A program made the translations under genes and the position numbers. 64,000 nt of DNA from Lactifluus volemus (taxonomy: Eukaryota; Basidiomycota; Agaricomycetes; Russulales; Russulaceae), in the NCBI GenBank assembly GCA_022376515.1, contig WTXI01000111.1, positions 1 through 64,000 on the forward strand, in the 5' to 3' direction. A model generated the notes under the pieces. That model made no database searches, was not told where the DNA came from, and saw only the letters and a program-made list of their open reading frames with translations. Of the stretch, positions 11,401-19,705 are shown piece after piece (position 1 is the stretch's first letter; each line of letters starts with the position of its first letter).

Positions 11401-11773
11401 AAGATACGGACCCTTCACAATCACGGAAGAAGTGACGCCGGTGGCGTTTCGCCTAGACCTCCCAGAATCAATGAAGGTGCACAACGTCTTCCATATCGAT
11501 CTCCTATCACCATATAAGGAGACGGAGGCCTATGGCACGCCGTTTGCACGACCACCACCGATCATCGATAAGAGTGAAGAAGAATACGAGATCGATGCGA
11601 TACTAGATGTGAAGAAGCAAAAAGGCAGAGGAGGAGGACTTCAATACCTCGTCCACTGGAAAGGATATCCAAACTCCGACAACACATGGGTCAAACATAA
11701 AGACCTAGACGCCCCAGAACTCCTCAAAGAGTACTATCGAAACTCCGCTACGGCTGGACGACCAGAAGTATAA
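8492..11773 (+). CDS. pol: Pol polyprotein (protease, RT, RNase H, integrase, chromodomain)
   Basis: 1093 residues counted from 8492; the frame is open back to 8387 and has no ATG there, so entry is probably by frameshift from gag. Domains in order: aspartic protease with LLDTGAT (Asp at about 29); reverse transcriptase with FDVRWGYNNI and the YMDD box (about 354-357); RNase H with ETDASGFALG, HDKELAA and RTDHKNLQYF; integrase with a GGHPG...CAKCQ zinc finger, then Asp in VSMDLI, Asp in IISDRDPRF and Glu in DGQTERMN. A C-terminal chromodomain (YEIDAILDV, LQYLVHWKGY, NTWVKHKDL) spans about residues 1030-1085. All catalytic motifs look intact. In chromoviruses the chromodomain steers integration to marked chromatin. 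Confidence 0.95.
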   Translation: MYTARNKYIKTGFLIYTSRKRAENHALLDTGATECFIHPRLVNKLGLKERPLQRPRNVRNVDGTVNQAGKTTTGVELTVKLNGKPCNHLFFVTDIGEDDIILGYPFFESFNPTIDWEKGQLSGEVVAMTKGEETLSPRIAKTTMATQLAVQAREDKKTWDQIVPKQYHQYGKVFQEDASERFPGPRKWDHAIDLKPDAPTSLDCRVYPLSPAEKQAQKEFIATNLRLGRIRRSKSQYACGFFFVGKKDGKLRPVQDYRKLNEWTIPNRYPLPLITDLIHDLADKKLFTKFDVRWGYNNIRLKEGDEWKAAFKTSEGLFEPTVMFFGLRNSPATFQTMMDEIFRDEIQEGWVKIYMDDIVIATTDDEVLHSLRVDHILNKLAKHDLFLKPEKCHFHQREVEYLGVIIGNGKIRMDPIKVKGITDWPTPTTVKEVRSFLGFCNFYRAFIPHFSNIARPLNDLTCKNRQWTWSTKEQTAFDQLKRVCTESPVLRAPDWTKRFILETDASGFALGAVIAQEFDDGIHPIAFHSRTLLDAERNYDTHDKELAAIIFGFKCGRPFFLGAKHAVEVRTDHKNLQYFREPQKVTGRQACWLTFLQDFNYTLTHIPGHQNTVADLLSRRSDLNKGVNTDEPRILLPDTLFSEPQHDSLRKTFLEDNIEHRQSILRQIHDSPIGGHPGITNTWELVKRSYEGPRLREFVEEYVKGCAKCQESKTNLPRSKAPLQRFDTHVEDGPFQYVSMDLITDLPKSEGYDSILTIVDQGCSKAAKFIPCTKTIDGPGVAKEYLRHLVPWFGLPRRIISDRDPRFTSNFSRAICKDTGIQQNLSTAFHPRTDGQTERMNAWVEQYLRPWTSNRPHDWARLLPMAEFAHNSWKHDTARKSPHELLMGTHPQINIQLIEENVPAAIDRLRELAEARQSAQERLQMIQKAKDDKTPRNPRGKTAEKLKKGDQVWLEGKNLSIKGKRKLMPKRYGPFTITEEVTPVAFRLDLPESMKVHNVFHIDLLSPYKETEAYGTPFARPPPIIDKSEEEYEIDAILDVKKQKGRGGGLQYLVHWKGYPNSDNTWVKHKDLDAPELLKEYYRNSATAGRPEV

Positions 11774-11847
11774 ATACAACCCCCGCTGCATCGAACATTC
11801 CCCATCCCACTACTCCATTGACCTAACCAACTCACGACTACTGAAAC

Positions 11848-12648
11848 ATGTCCTCTACCTCTTCCCCGACTACTTCCCCAGTCACTACTGACACTCCTCT
11901 CCCTCTCTCACCACCTCCTGACTTCAGCGTCGACCTCGAAATCACTGAAGGAGGAACCCTCGAACCAATCCATCGTCAGAGGATGCCGGTAGCAGCCTTC
12001 AACGCTACGGACGAACCAAACGGCAACAGATACATCATGATGGCCTACCAGGCTGCAATTATTGGGGCTACTCGAGAATTCCACAGACTCCCCACTCGAT
12101 CAGCAATGAGAATTACCGGCCACCTTCCCTATCCACTACCCGACCACACGGTAGCTACCCACTTCCGTTGGGCAGTAGAACACGCGATGTCCATCCTGCA
12201 GGGGGCAAACATGTGGAACCTCCCCCTCCAGGAAGCATTACAACGATTTGGCCATTCCGACCCACGATACAGCGTCGGGTCAACAAGAATCCCTTCACCT
12301 CCCCCACTCATGCTCCGCCCCCGAACAGAAATCACTGAGTTAGTACTGCAACACCTGGGGAGAACCATCGCGCCGATGCCAGTAAGTCCGGCACCGTCGT
12401 ACCATTCAGACTTTCCACCACCCCCGTCGACTCCATCATACCACGTAACGACACCCCCGGGAACACCCCAGACCTCTCCCCCACGTCCCCGACATCCGAC
12501 GACCCCATCTCTTCCTCCGACGAGGCAGTTGACGCCCTCATCACCCATGACTTCGAGATGGCCCTCGAAGAAGCAGAAAGAGAACAACGAGCGATGCTGC
12601 GAACCCCCACACCCGACGGACCCCAACCAGGCGTCAAACCAGGAGTAG
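11848..12648 (+). CDS. extra ORF downstream of pol, first part (unknown)
   Basis: 266 residues from ATG (tgaaacATGt), 74 nt after the pol stop. The N-terminus is Ser/Thr/Pro-rich. The middle (about residues 35-165) looks folded, with PVAAFNATDEPNGNRYIMMAYQA, MRITGHLPYPLPDHTVATHFRWAVEHAMS and EITELVLQHLGR. After about residue 175 it becomes Pro-rich. The last 30 or so codons overlap the next ORF in the -1 frame and look like out-of-frame reading. The open frames overlap over 12339-12648. I recognise no family. The position corresponds to that of env in other LTR elements, but no signal peptide or membrane helix is visible. Confidence 0.7.
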   Translation: MSSTSSPTTSPVTTDTPLPLSPPPDFSVDLEITEGGTLEPIHRQRMPVAAFNATDEPNGNRYIMMAYQAAIIGATREFHRLPTRSAMRITGHLPYPLPDHTVATHFRWAVEHAMSILQGANMWNLPLQEALQRFGHSDPRYSVGSTRIPSPPPLMLRPRTEITELVLQHLGRTIAPMPVSPAPSYHSDFPPPPSTPSYHVTTPPGTPQTSPPRPRHPTTPSLPPTRQLTPSSPMTSRWPSKKQKENNERCCEPPHPTDPNQASNQE

Positions 12649-13451
12649 GATGGGTCGTCAACCAGATCCTCCCAGACTGGAAACTACCCAACGTCCCGGA
12701 CGGCAATGGGACGTCCACTGCCGCTTTCGTCCTCGTCGATATGACGGACGACGATGGGCCGTCAGTACTGGGAACCCAAGGAAAGAACTGTCCTACAAGT
12801 TGCAGACCACTTAGGGCCGCACGAGCACGGTTTCCCCAACGCCCATATACCCGCAAACAACGATTCTTGTTCGCGGAAGACGAGAAACATTCACCCCTAG
12901 TCGATGCAGCCCTAGAAGAACTTGAAGACCCCACTCTGACGGCTGAAGTGATCCGTCACCGCTTATTCATCAGCAAAATGAGAAGGACTGCACGCCACAT
13001 GTCTCACCTTCGTCGAAAATTCCTAGCTTACCAGGAGGAAGCCTGGATCACCCACGAACTCCTAGCAAATGCGAACGCCGCCTTTCGAATCACCCATATG
13101 ATCAACTCTGACATAGGCGGCGGTTTCGGCAGTGGTGCGCGCCTCTCCCACAGAGTCCGACTCGAAGGGATGGACGTCCTTGAGGATCCATGGAGGGAGG
13201 AACCTACACGTCGCGAAGCGTTCTGCGAATGGTGTAGACGTGAAGACCACGACACAGGGTTTTGCCACTTCTTGCGTAAGTGCCAATTTTGTGGTCAGTG
13301 TGGGCACGTCGAAGACAAATGCAATATCCCCCACCGAAACTGCCATCACGGCCTCACGTGTAAGGTTCCTGTCGATCACCTCAACCTCGAGAAAACCCGC
13401 TGCCCCACGAGGACTCGTCGCCCCGCCCGACTCGGCGTCCGCTTCACTTAG
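12558..13451 (+). CDS. extra ORF downstream of pol, second part, double CCHC zinc knuckle
   Basis: 297 residues from the first ATG, but the frame is open from 12339 and reads sensibly upstream of it (DDPISSSDEAVDALITHDFE). It is in the -1 frame relative to the preceding ORF, so the two could be one protein joined by frameshifting or by a mutation. A helical middle part (VIRHRLFISKMRRTARHMSH, EEAWITHELLANANAAFRI) precedes two perfect CX2CX4HX4C knuckles: CEWCRREDHDTGFC, then CQFCGQCGHVEDKC. A Cys/His-rich tail follows. Knuckles of this type bind nucleic acid, so a role in RNA packaging or chaperoning is an inference. It ends 27 nt before the 3' LTR. Confidence 0.7.
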   Translation: MALEEAEREQRAMLRTPTPDGPQPGVKPGVGWVVNQILPDWKLPNVPDGNGTSTAAFVLVDMTDDDGPSVLGTQGKNCPTSCRPLRAARARFPQRPYTRKQRFLFAEDEKHSPLVDAALEELEDPTLTAEVIRHRLFISKMRRTARHMSHLRRKFLAYQEEAWITHELLANANAAFRITHMINSDIGGGFGSGARLSHRVRLEGMDVLEDPWREEPTRREAFCEWCRREDHDTGFCHFLRKCQFCGQCGHVEDKCNIPHRNCHHGLTCKVPVDHLNLEKTRCPTRTRRPARLGVRFT

Positions 13452-13466
13452 AAGCTTCAGACGCTA

Positions 13467-13478
13467 ATAAGGGGGTAA
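13467..13478 (+). other. polypurine tract
   Basis: AATAAGGGGGTAA-type purine run directly upstream of the 3' LTR, in the place where plus-strand DNA synthesis is primed. Confidence 0.75.
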
Positions 13479-13966
13479 TGTCACGGTAACGTGACGTGAC
13501 GGTCACAGGTGGCCCTGACTCATCATTTTCCTTCTCTTACTCATCGATACGTTGGACGATTCTCCCACCTTCCGTTAGCTTCCGTAACGTTCCGGTCAGT
13601 TCCATACGCTTCTGCATATCCACAGGGATACCCCTGAACATTCTAGTACGATCCGCTGTTCATGTATATATATCCCTTGTACTTCTGAGACGGGCCTTAA
13701 GCTCGTTCTCCTGTAGAACTCAGGTAGTCGATACAGCGAGCAATACAAGTGGCTTTCCAGCCTTCCCTTCCCCTCTACTCTAAAGACTGCTTCCTCTCTG
13801 AGTGAAGCCTCTGAAGACTTGTGTGGATCACGCCACAGCAAGGTCTTCTCCCTCTGAACTCTAGACTGGGCCTTCGTGTCTTAGTCCTTGCGGCCGCTTC
13901 GACGTTCCGCTTAGTCAGCACGACTCCGAACCGACGATACCACGCCACGGTGACCTGACCGTGACA
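13479..13966 (+). repeat. 3' LTR
   Basis: 488 bp; same sequence as 6287-6774 as far as I can compare by eye, including the TATA box and the 9-bp terminal inversion. It is followed by the second TTCCC target copy. Confidence 0.95.
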
Positions 13967-14636
13967 TTCCCTCTACCAGCCTATCATTCAGCCTCTCTCC
14001 TGGCATTTTCCACACCCATTTGCACCCATCTGACCCTAAGCGATTGATTTTAGTCTCATCAGACCATATAACCTTCTTCCAGTCCTCCATGGTCCAGTCC
14101 TTGTGGATATAAGCATAGTCTAGGCGAGCTTTGCGATACTTGGCCGAAAGAAAGGGTCGTTTGGACTTTGCTACCACCTTCATACCAGACTTTTTCAAGT
14201 GCTGGCAGACTGTGTTGGGGGAGAGAGGTTGGTTTATGATATTGGAGAGGGTTCGGGTAACCTGGACAGCATTCTCTGCCTTGCCAGAGGTGATGAGATG
14301 CTGAGCATAATGAATGTTGGCAGGGGAAAGCTTGGATGGACGACCTCCAATGGACTTTGGAAGTGTAGAACACCTTTTGGAGCGAAGTCTGGAGATGGTA
14401 GAGCAGCTAACACCAGTTCTCTGGGAGATGTTTTTACCAGAATGACCAGCATTAAGTAAAGAAAGGATTGTGGCCTGTTTGGTGAGAGTAAGAGATCTGA
14501 CCATGGTGATGGTTGAAAGTCAAGAAGTGTGTGAACTTTTTTAAACTCAGACATGATGTTTATTTGTGTTGCTTTGTTTGTTCAATCAACAATGGCCATT
14601 ACCCTTTGATTTGACTGAGATCTTAGCTTTTAATCT

Positions 14637-14852
14637 AAAAGTGAAAAAACCCTTCCAGTGATACCACCATTTTAGATCACTCATATCTTCATAGGATCTT
14701 ATCTGAATCATATGATCTAGGAACACATTTGTAGCCAGGAACCATTACTATTTTTGTCTCAGCAATAGCTAGGCGACATTCCCACCCCTTGATGTGTCAC
14801 ATATCATATGCCACAATTTGGGCAAACATTAAAAGGGTTTTTGGAGTCACTG
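14637..14852 (-). repeat. right terminal inverted repeat of the Tc1 element
   Basis: Partner of 5559-5774, ending in ggagtcactg immediately before the duplicated TA. Confidence 0.9.
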
Positions 14853-15243
14853 TATCTGGTGCCCCTGGATTGACGACACGGGACGCACGTGTTGGGTTGG
14901 GTGATCGAGGTGGAAGATTCTGAAACCTCCCCTTTGCGGGCTTTGCCTTCGTATGCATTGGCTGGGTCATCTCCACATCTTCCATCTCCACATCGGTGTC
15001 GCCGTCGCCGTCTTCAAGTGATCCCGCGAGAGGCTGCTCAGCCTCGTTGTTTTCGTTTGTGCCACGAGGACTCGGAGACGTAGCCTTCAGTAAGATTTGG
15101 GCCTTTATTAGCGAGGCCTTGGAGGAGTGCTGTATCGTCGTACTCACTGGCTCTAACTGGGGACTCACATGGAGTGCGGGGGAATGCTCAGAGATATCTG
15201 AGACCGCATAGGAGCGGGTGATACGACTCGGACGTGGATGCAT

Positions 15244-15520
15244 TATGGGGAATTTATGTATGGTTTAATGGTTTCAACTTGAAGGGAACGACAGTACTGA
15301 TTTTATATTTTTTTAAGGAGAGAAAAAACGAGTGAATGGTCTTGGTAAAAAAAATGATGGTGAGTAGCTGGGTTGCAACTACTTCGTGAACGCCGTTGGA
15401 CCCTTTTTTCAAAATCCGTACATGTCCTATTGGTTGCTGTGTTGAACTTCAACTCAGCAAGTCTAATTCAAGATTTACTCGCACTGGCAGGCTCCAATTG
15501 AACTTGTACCCGCTCACTGC
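15244..15520. other. divergent spacer between the disrupted gene and the Plavaka gene
   Basis: The spacer contains AT-rich stretches (ttttatatttttttaagg near 15300) that could serve as promoter elements for either gene. No terminal repeat for the Plavaka element was recognised here. Confidence 0.4.
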
Positions 15521-16094
15521 ATGGCTACTTCTAGTAACGATCTTCTCCCCCCCCTCCGACTGTCTTCGTTTGTCCAGTCTGCTTTCACACATGCAAGTCA
15601 GGGCGTGGACTAAATCTGCACAGAAATGCCCTCCATCGACATTTTACACCGGACTACGAAAGAATCCCCACAAAGCAAGTTCATCCAGATTTGAATGGTG
15701 CGAGCGGGTCTAGTCCAATACTACTTCATGCTGACACTCTGTAGGAATTCCTTGCGACTCAAATGGTCGCTTCCTTCCTCCTCACACTCCGCCACCGCCT
15801 CGCGCACCTTCCGAGGGTGTTTCACCCAACCCCTGGCGTCCCTTTGGATCTCGACTTGAATTCGACTTCACGCATTACCATTTCGTAGAGCTTCAGAGTT
15901 CTGGACGCAATATCGACAAAGCTCTTGATATGTGGGCAGCATCTGTGATGGAATTTGGGGGTAATGTGCCATGGAAAAATTCTGCTGACTTGTATAGGAC
16001 GATTGATGCCATCCAGCACGGTGATGCGCCCTGGAAAGTTTACCAAGTCCATTACCAGGGCCCATTTCCTCCTGGTACCCCACCAAAGTGGATG

Positions 16095-16705
16095 TGTTAA
16101 GGTTCCAAGTGGGACCTTTGTACGAAGTGTACGATCGTTCGTAAAAGTCAAGAACGAGACTTGCAAGACGTGCAAGTCAAGATCAAGGGTTCGGTAAAAG
16201 ACAAGACTTAGTAAACGACTAAGTCAAGAGCGTTTCAGAGGTCAAGGGCTTTGGGCTTAGGGATAAGACCAAAGTGTCAAGAAGTTCGAAGAGCGTGATG
16301 TCAAGAGGGTTCTCTCAGGTCCAATGCTTCTAGGCAAGACAAGGTTCTAATAGATAGAAGGACTTGGATTGCGAAACAAAACTGAGACTTAAGGTCTCTA
16401 GGGCAGAAAGTACAGGTTTTATATAGAGAAGAATGAGGCTATGTACACAGTCGTAGGGGCTGTGACCTTCGTACAGCTTTCAGGGTTTGAAACATGTTTC
16501 AGGAATCAGCGAGTCATCCTGTGCATGTGGCTGTTACTTGCGGCTGTACGGTGCTGTGTGAGGCTGTACCGTGAGAGAAAATAAGTAAGCGATCTGAAAC
16601 AAAGCGATCGGCAGTCCATTCACATAAGCAAGGGAGTCAACAGAAGTGAGTCAGCAGTCCGAAAACGTATAGTATGAGTCAGCAAACACGTGTCAGTCCA
16701 TAACA
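16095..16705. mobile_element. solo LTR inserted in the Plavaka transposase exon
   Basis: 611 bp from TGTTAAGG to CCATAACA, flanked by a perfect 5-bp duplication GGATG (16090-16094 and 16706-16710). Without it the exon reads straight through as PPKWM-TESYELCTRD, the conserved Plavaka order. It has a TATA-like ttttatatagag at about 16415. Unrelated in sequence to the LTR at 6287. A solo LTR is left when two LTRs recombine and the body is lost. Confidence 0.88.
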
Positions 16706-16786
16706 GGATGACTGAGAGTTATGAGCTGTGCACGCGAGATGCACGACAGGTTCTCCACCACCAACTCAGTACACAAGAGTTTTCAG

Positions 16787-16844
16787 GTAACATTTCTTAA
16801 GCCCCATATAAGCACCCAGGCACTGACGGACGATGCATTTGCAG
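16787..16844 (+). repeat. 58-nt intron that is a tandem copy of the following exon
   Basis: The predicted intron (GTAACATT...TTTGCAG) aligns without gaps to the next 58 exon bases (16845-16902, GTAACATTGATT...). By eye 45 of 58 positions match. Splicing it out joins QEFSG to NIDYAPYKHQD, the conserved family order; reading through hits a TAA. Both copies are preceded by TTNCAG, so each boundary has the form CAG|GTAAC. Confidence 0.75.
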
Positions 16845-19416
16845 GTAACATTGATTATGCCCCATATAAGCATCAAGACGCCGACGGACAACGCGTTTGG
16901 TCAAATTTGATGTCAGCTGATTGGGCTTGGAAGCAGGCGGTACACCGAAGTCTAATTTTGCCGTTTTTGGATTGTGCAGCTGATGGATCACCAGGATGCG
17001 ATTGCGAAAGACAGGGCCACTCATGGGGCCATGTTTGTTCCAATTATAGCCGGAAGCGACAAGACAACTGTATCTGTAGCGACAGGGAACCAGGAATATC
17101 ACCCAGTCTATATGTCACCCGGGAACCTATCAAACATAGCACGGCGGGCTCACACCAACGCTTTCCTCCCTATTGCCTTTCTCCCTATTCTAAAAAGTGA
17201 GTACACTTTTCGCTCGTGTCTATTAAACGAGTTAGACTGATATAATGCATCTCTAGCTTCGAAAAAAAATAGGAAGGCGGCAACGTATCAAACGTTTTGC
17301 CGACAGATGTACCATGCATCCCTTTCCATCATTTTCGAGCCGCTCAAGCCAGGGATGTCGGCGCCAGAAGTCATAAAATGTCCTGATGGCCATTTTCGAC
17401 GCGCCATATATGGTTTAGGTCCTTACATTGCTGATTACCCCGAACAGGTGTGGTTGGCAGCTATCGTGCAAGGGTGGTGTCCAAAGTATGTCATTTATGC
17501 TCTTTTATCTGATACAGATACTGAAAATATGCAGGTGCGATGTGCCTCCTCATGATCTCGATTGCAAAGGGTCCCACCGGAGGAGTGAGAGAAAAACAGA
17601 TTTCCTTATCGGTGCATGGGATCCAGGTACGCTGTGGACCACTTTTGGCGTTCGTGCAGATGTCGTGGTATGTTTTTATTATACTCCTTTGTTGCTCCCA
17701 TAATGTTAAAGGTGATTTACAGCCATTTACCCATTCATTCCCTCGGGCAGACATCCATGAGCTCTTATCACCAGATCTACTCCACCAAGTCATCAAGGGC
17801 ACATTCAAAGATCACCTTGTCACCTGGGTTAATGAGTACCTTCTGGAGGAGCACCGTGAAGCCCAGGGGCTAGATATTATCGCTGACATTGACCGCCGGT
17901 ACGTCCTTCATTCTTGCGAAGCTTATTCGTGTGACGCGCATCTATGATAGTATATCTGCTGTGCCACCATTCCCTGGGTTGCGCCGCTTCCCAGATGGCC
18001 GAGACTTCAAACAGTGGACTGGTGACGACTCAAAGGCCCTCATGAAGGTAAGGTCCCATTACGAAGTCATGCATTTTACAGCAGCTAAAACAATATGGAG
18101 GTATATTTAGGGGCAATCGCCGGTCATGTACCAGACGCGATGGTTAAATCTCTGGTGGCTTTCCTCGATTTCTGTTACATTGCCCGGCGCAATGCTATCA
18201 CCAGTGAAGGGCTCAAGCAACTAGAGCACGCTCTGGATCGGTTCCACGTTTACCGAGAGGTATTTGTTGGCACAGCCGGTGTTAGAGGCGACCAAATATC
18301 CCTCCCACGACAGCACTCTCTCAAGCACTACGTGCGCTCAATTCGTCTCTTTGGATCGCCAAATGGACTGTGTTCATCGATAACTGAATCGAAACACATT
18401 AAGGCAGTCAAGGAGCCCTGGCGACGTTCAAACCGCTTTCAGGCTCTGGCACAAATGCTACAGACAAACTGCCAGATGGACAAACTAGCGGCTGCACATC
18501 AGGTACTTACAGCGCTTGGGATGATGGATGGGACAACGTCGTCACATCAGGCGATGCTTCTCAGGGGTGAACAGCCGCAACCAAGGCCCAGGGTAGGAGC
18601 AATGGCCGCTGAAGACAATATGGACGATGATGACCATGGCCCAGCCCCAGGTCCCAAATCCTTGTCCTCAGTTGAGCTAGCTCACACTCCTGGTATGTTC
18701 CCTGATATTCTCATCGTGATTACATTCGAGACGACTCGTTGATGACCATCATGATAGCGCGAGGCTATCCACGAACTCTCAGATCCCTCACGATTCACAT
18801 TGACCAACCTGAACTCCCAGCGGCTCTTCGTCGGTTCTTATATGACCAAGTCAACCCAGACTCTGATATTTCACCTGCCGATGTCGATATCAACGATTGC
18901 CCAGACTTTACTGGCCGTATTGTCGTTTTCCAATCTGCTGTCGCCCGCTTTTACGCACCAAGCGACCTTTGTGGAGCCGGTGGAATGTATCATGAACGCA
19001 TACACTCCCACCAAAATTGGAAGGGTAAATATCCGCGATACGACACCATGTTCATCAAAACAGGCCCGGATTCCGATCCGATGTATGGCATGACCATTGG
19101 CCGTGCCCTCCTTTTTTTCTCGTTTACGTTTAGAGACAAACATTTTCCTTGTGTTCTCGTTAATTGGTACGTTCCGGGTAACGCGCCTGACGAAAACACA
19201 GGCATGTGGGTGGTACAGCCCGAATTCGCAGGTAATGGGCGTCACCCTCTTTCCATTGTCCACCTAGATTGCGTAGCAAGAGCAGCACATCTTCTCCCCG
19301 TTTATGGGACTTCGTTCATACCAGAGGACTTCCAATTTTACGACTCCCTTGACGCTTTTCGTGCATATTTCGTTAACAATGTTATTGACCACCATACTCA
19401 CGAGTTTCTGTCATAA

Positions 19417-19705
19417 GAACTCATAGATTTTCAATTTTATGGTCCAAACCCGTCGAAGGGGGCGCAGCCTCTGCCAGCCTGACTGAGTGTCTGCGATCAT
19501 GTCCAATTACTCGTCCTGTCGCTGCGGCATCTGGCCAGGACCTTATTCGTGATCACGATCCTGTTATTGACCCACCTCCCGAGCCTGTCTGTCCCTGTTC
19601 TTGATCGCGGTGACTATCGACCATTGGCCTCCCTTGCCTGCTCGAAGATGCCATGGGCATCCATCAAGCTCTGTCCCTGTTATCACCCGAGTTCTCCGGA
19701 CGTAG
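19417..19705. other. spacer after the Plavaka gene
   Basis: No gene is seen. This stretch probably contains the 3' end of the Plavaka element and its junction with the ribonucleotide reductase fragment, but no terminal repeat was identified. Confidence 0.35.

Larger units (their letters stand above)
6287..13966 (+). mobile_element. Ty3/gypsy chromovirus LTR retrotransposon, structurally complete
   Basis: The 7680-bp element is bounded by two 488-bp LTRs and flanked by a perfect 5-bp target duplication TTCCC (6282-6286 and 13967-13971). The order inside is primer-binding site, gag, pol (protease, reverse transcriptase, RNase H, integrase, chromodomain), an additional coding region, polypurine tract and 3' LTR. 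Integrase lies after RNase H, as in Ty3/gypsy. The chromodomain and the self-priming site place it near the Tf1/sushi chromoviruses. I found no difference between the LTRs by eye, so the insertion is young. It lies in sense orientation relative to the window, opposite to the Tc1 transposase it interrupts. Confidence 0.95.
5801..14504 (-). pseudogene. Tc1-type DD34E transposase, interrupted and frameshifted
   Basis: The N-terminal part (14504-13972) starts at ATG and carries a helix-turn-helix (ISQRTGVSCSTISRLRS), the GRPSKL hook and the first catalytic Asp in VIWSDETKINRLGSDG. The C-terminal part (6286-5801) carries the second Asp in IIFQQDNDRKH and the Glu in SPDLNPIEHLWGYLK. The spacing from the second Asp to the Glu is 34 residues once the frame is corrected, as in Tc1 families. 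The Ty3 element cuts the protein after RLVEG. The frame resumes with TLKFEGGSLMMWG when that element and one TTCCC copy are ignored. A separate one-base indel near 6040-6055, between GWLKER and FETMVWPAQ, breaks the frame, so this copy was probably inactive anyway. Confidence 0.9.
5559..14852 (-). mobile_element. Tc1/mariner DNA transposon, split by an LTR retrotransposon
   Basis: The element begins cagtgactccaaaaaccc at 5559 and ends with the reverse complement at 14852. It is flanked on both sides by TA (5557-5558 and 14853-14854), the standard Tc1/mariner target duplication. Without the nested element and one copy of its target duplication it would be 1609 bp, a normal Tc1 size. The terminal inverted repeats are unusually long (about 216 bp). 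The transposase is on the minus strand. It sits in exon 1 of the gene at 3405-15243. Confidence 0.93.
3405..15243 (-). pseudogene. unnamed seven-exon fungal gene disrupted in exon 1 by nested transposons
   Basis: The gene reads from ATG at 15243 to TAG at 3405. Exons are 15243-14853 plus 5556-5246 (one exon split by the insertion), 5180-5059, 4983-4731, 4669-4193, 4122-3913, 3851-3726 and 3677-3405. All introns are GT..AG, 48-75 nt, and every phase agrees, giving 721 codons including the stop. Across the insertion the codons rejoin as GAPD-MKRPKRM with one TA kept. The N-terminal half is acidic and low-complexity with a basic coiled stretch (ALEEHKREN, KRAKGEIRAAIEVAKAEIKA). The C-terminal half has a folded-looking domain (WVTRFLPTLYAYLG, DIVYPQSGYKV, NRINDKRAYFGRQAIK, FDFGYPKGALGMAAGGVERAF, RWMRIL) of a type repeated in agaricomycete genomes, possibly DUF6532-like. 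The function is unknown. The model is confident; the family name is tentative. Confidence 0.75.
15521..19416 (+). pseudogene. Plavaka-family transposase gene, nearly complete, disrupted
   Basis: A multi-exon gene of the basidiomycete Plavaka transposon family (CACTA-related, named with the KDZ transposons). A C2H2 finger (VCPVCFHTCKSGRGLNLHRNA) lies at the N-terminus. It is followed by the FGSRLEFDF and NVPWKNSADLYR segment, then the core with ADWAWKQADAIA, THGAMFVPIIAGSDKTTVSVATG, EYHPVYMSPGN, HFRRAIYGLGPYIADYPEQ and the signature FPRADIHELLSPDLLHQVIKGTFKDHLVTWV. The C-terminus includes SLPRQHSLKHY and GMWVVQPEF and ends HEFLS-stop. At least seven short introns join in frame. Two lesions are visible: a run of eight C at 15547-15554 that needs a ninth to keep frame, and a solo LTR at 16095-16705. 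The terminal repeats were not found. Confidence 0.82.

Noticed and set aside
12382..12471. Intron in the extra chromovirus ORF (GTAAGT...CCCCAG) as a way to join the two frames
   Set aside because: Its length is 90 nt, a multiple of three, so splicing would not move from the first frame to the second.
11848..13451. An env gene in the extra ORF position
   Set aside because: There is no signal peptide, no transmembrane helix and no cleavage motif; the zinc knuckles point to nucleic acid binding instead.
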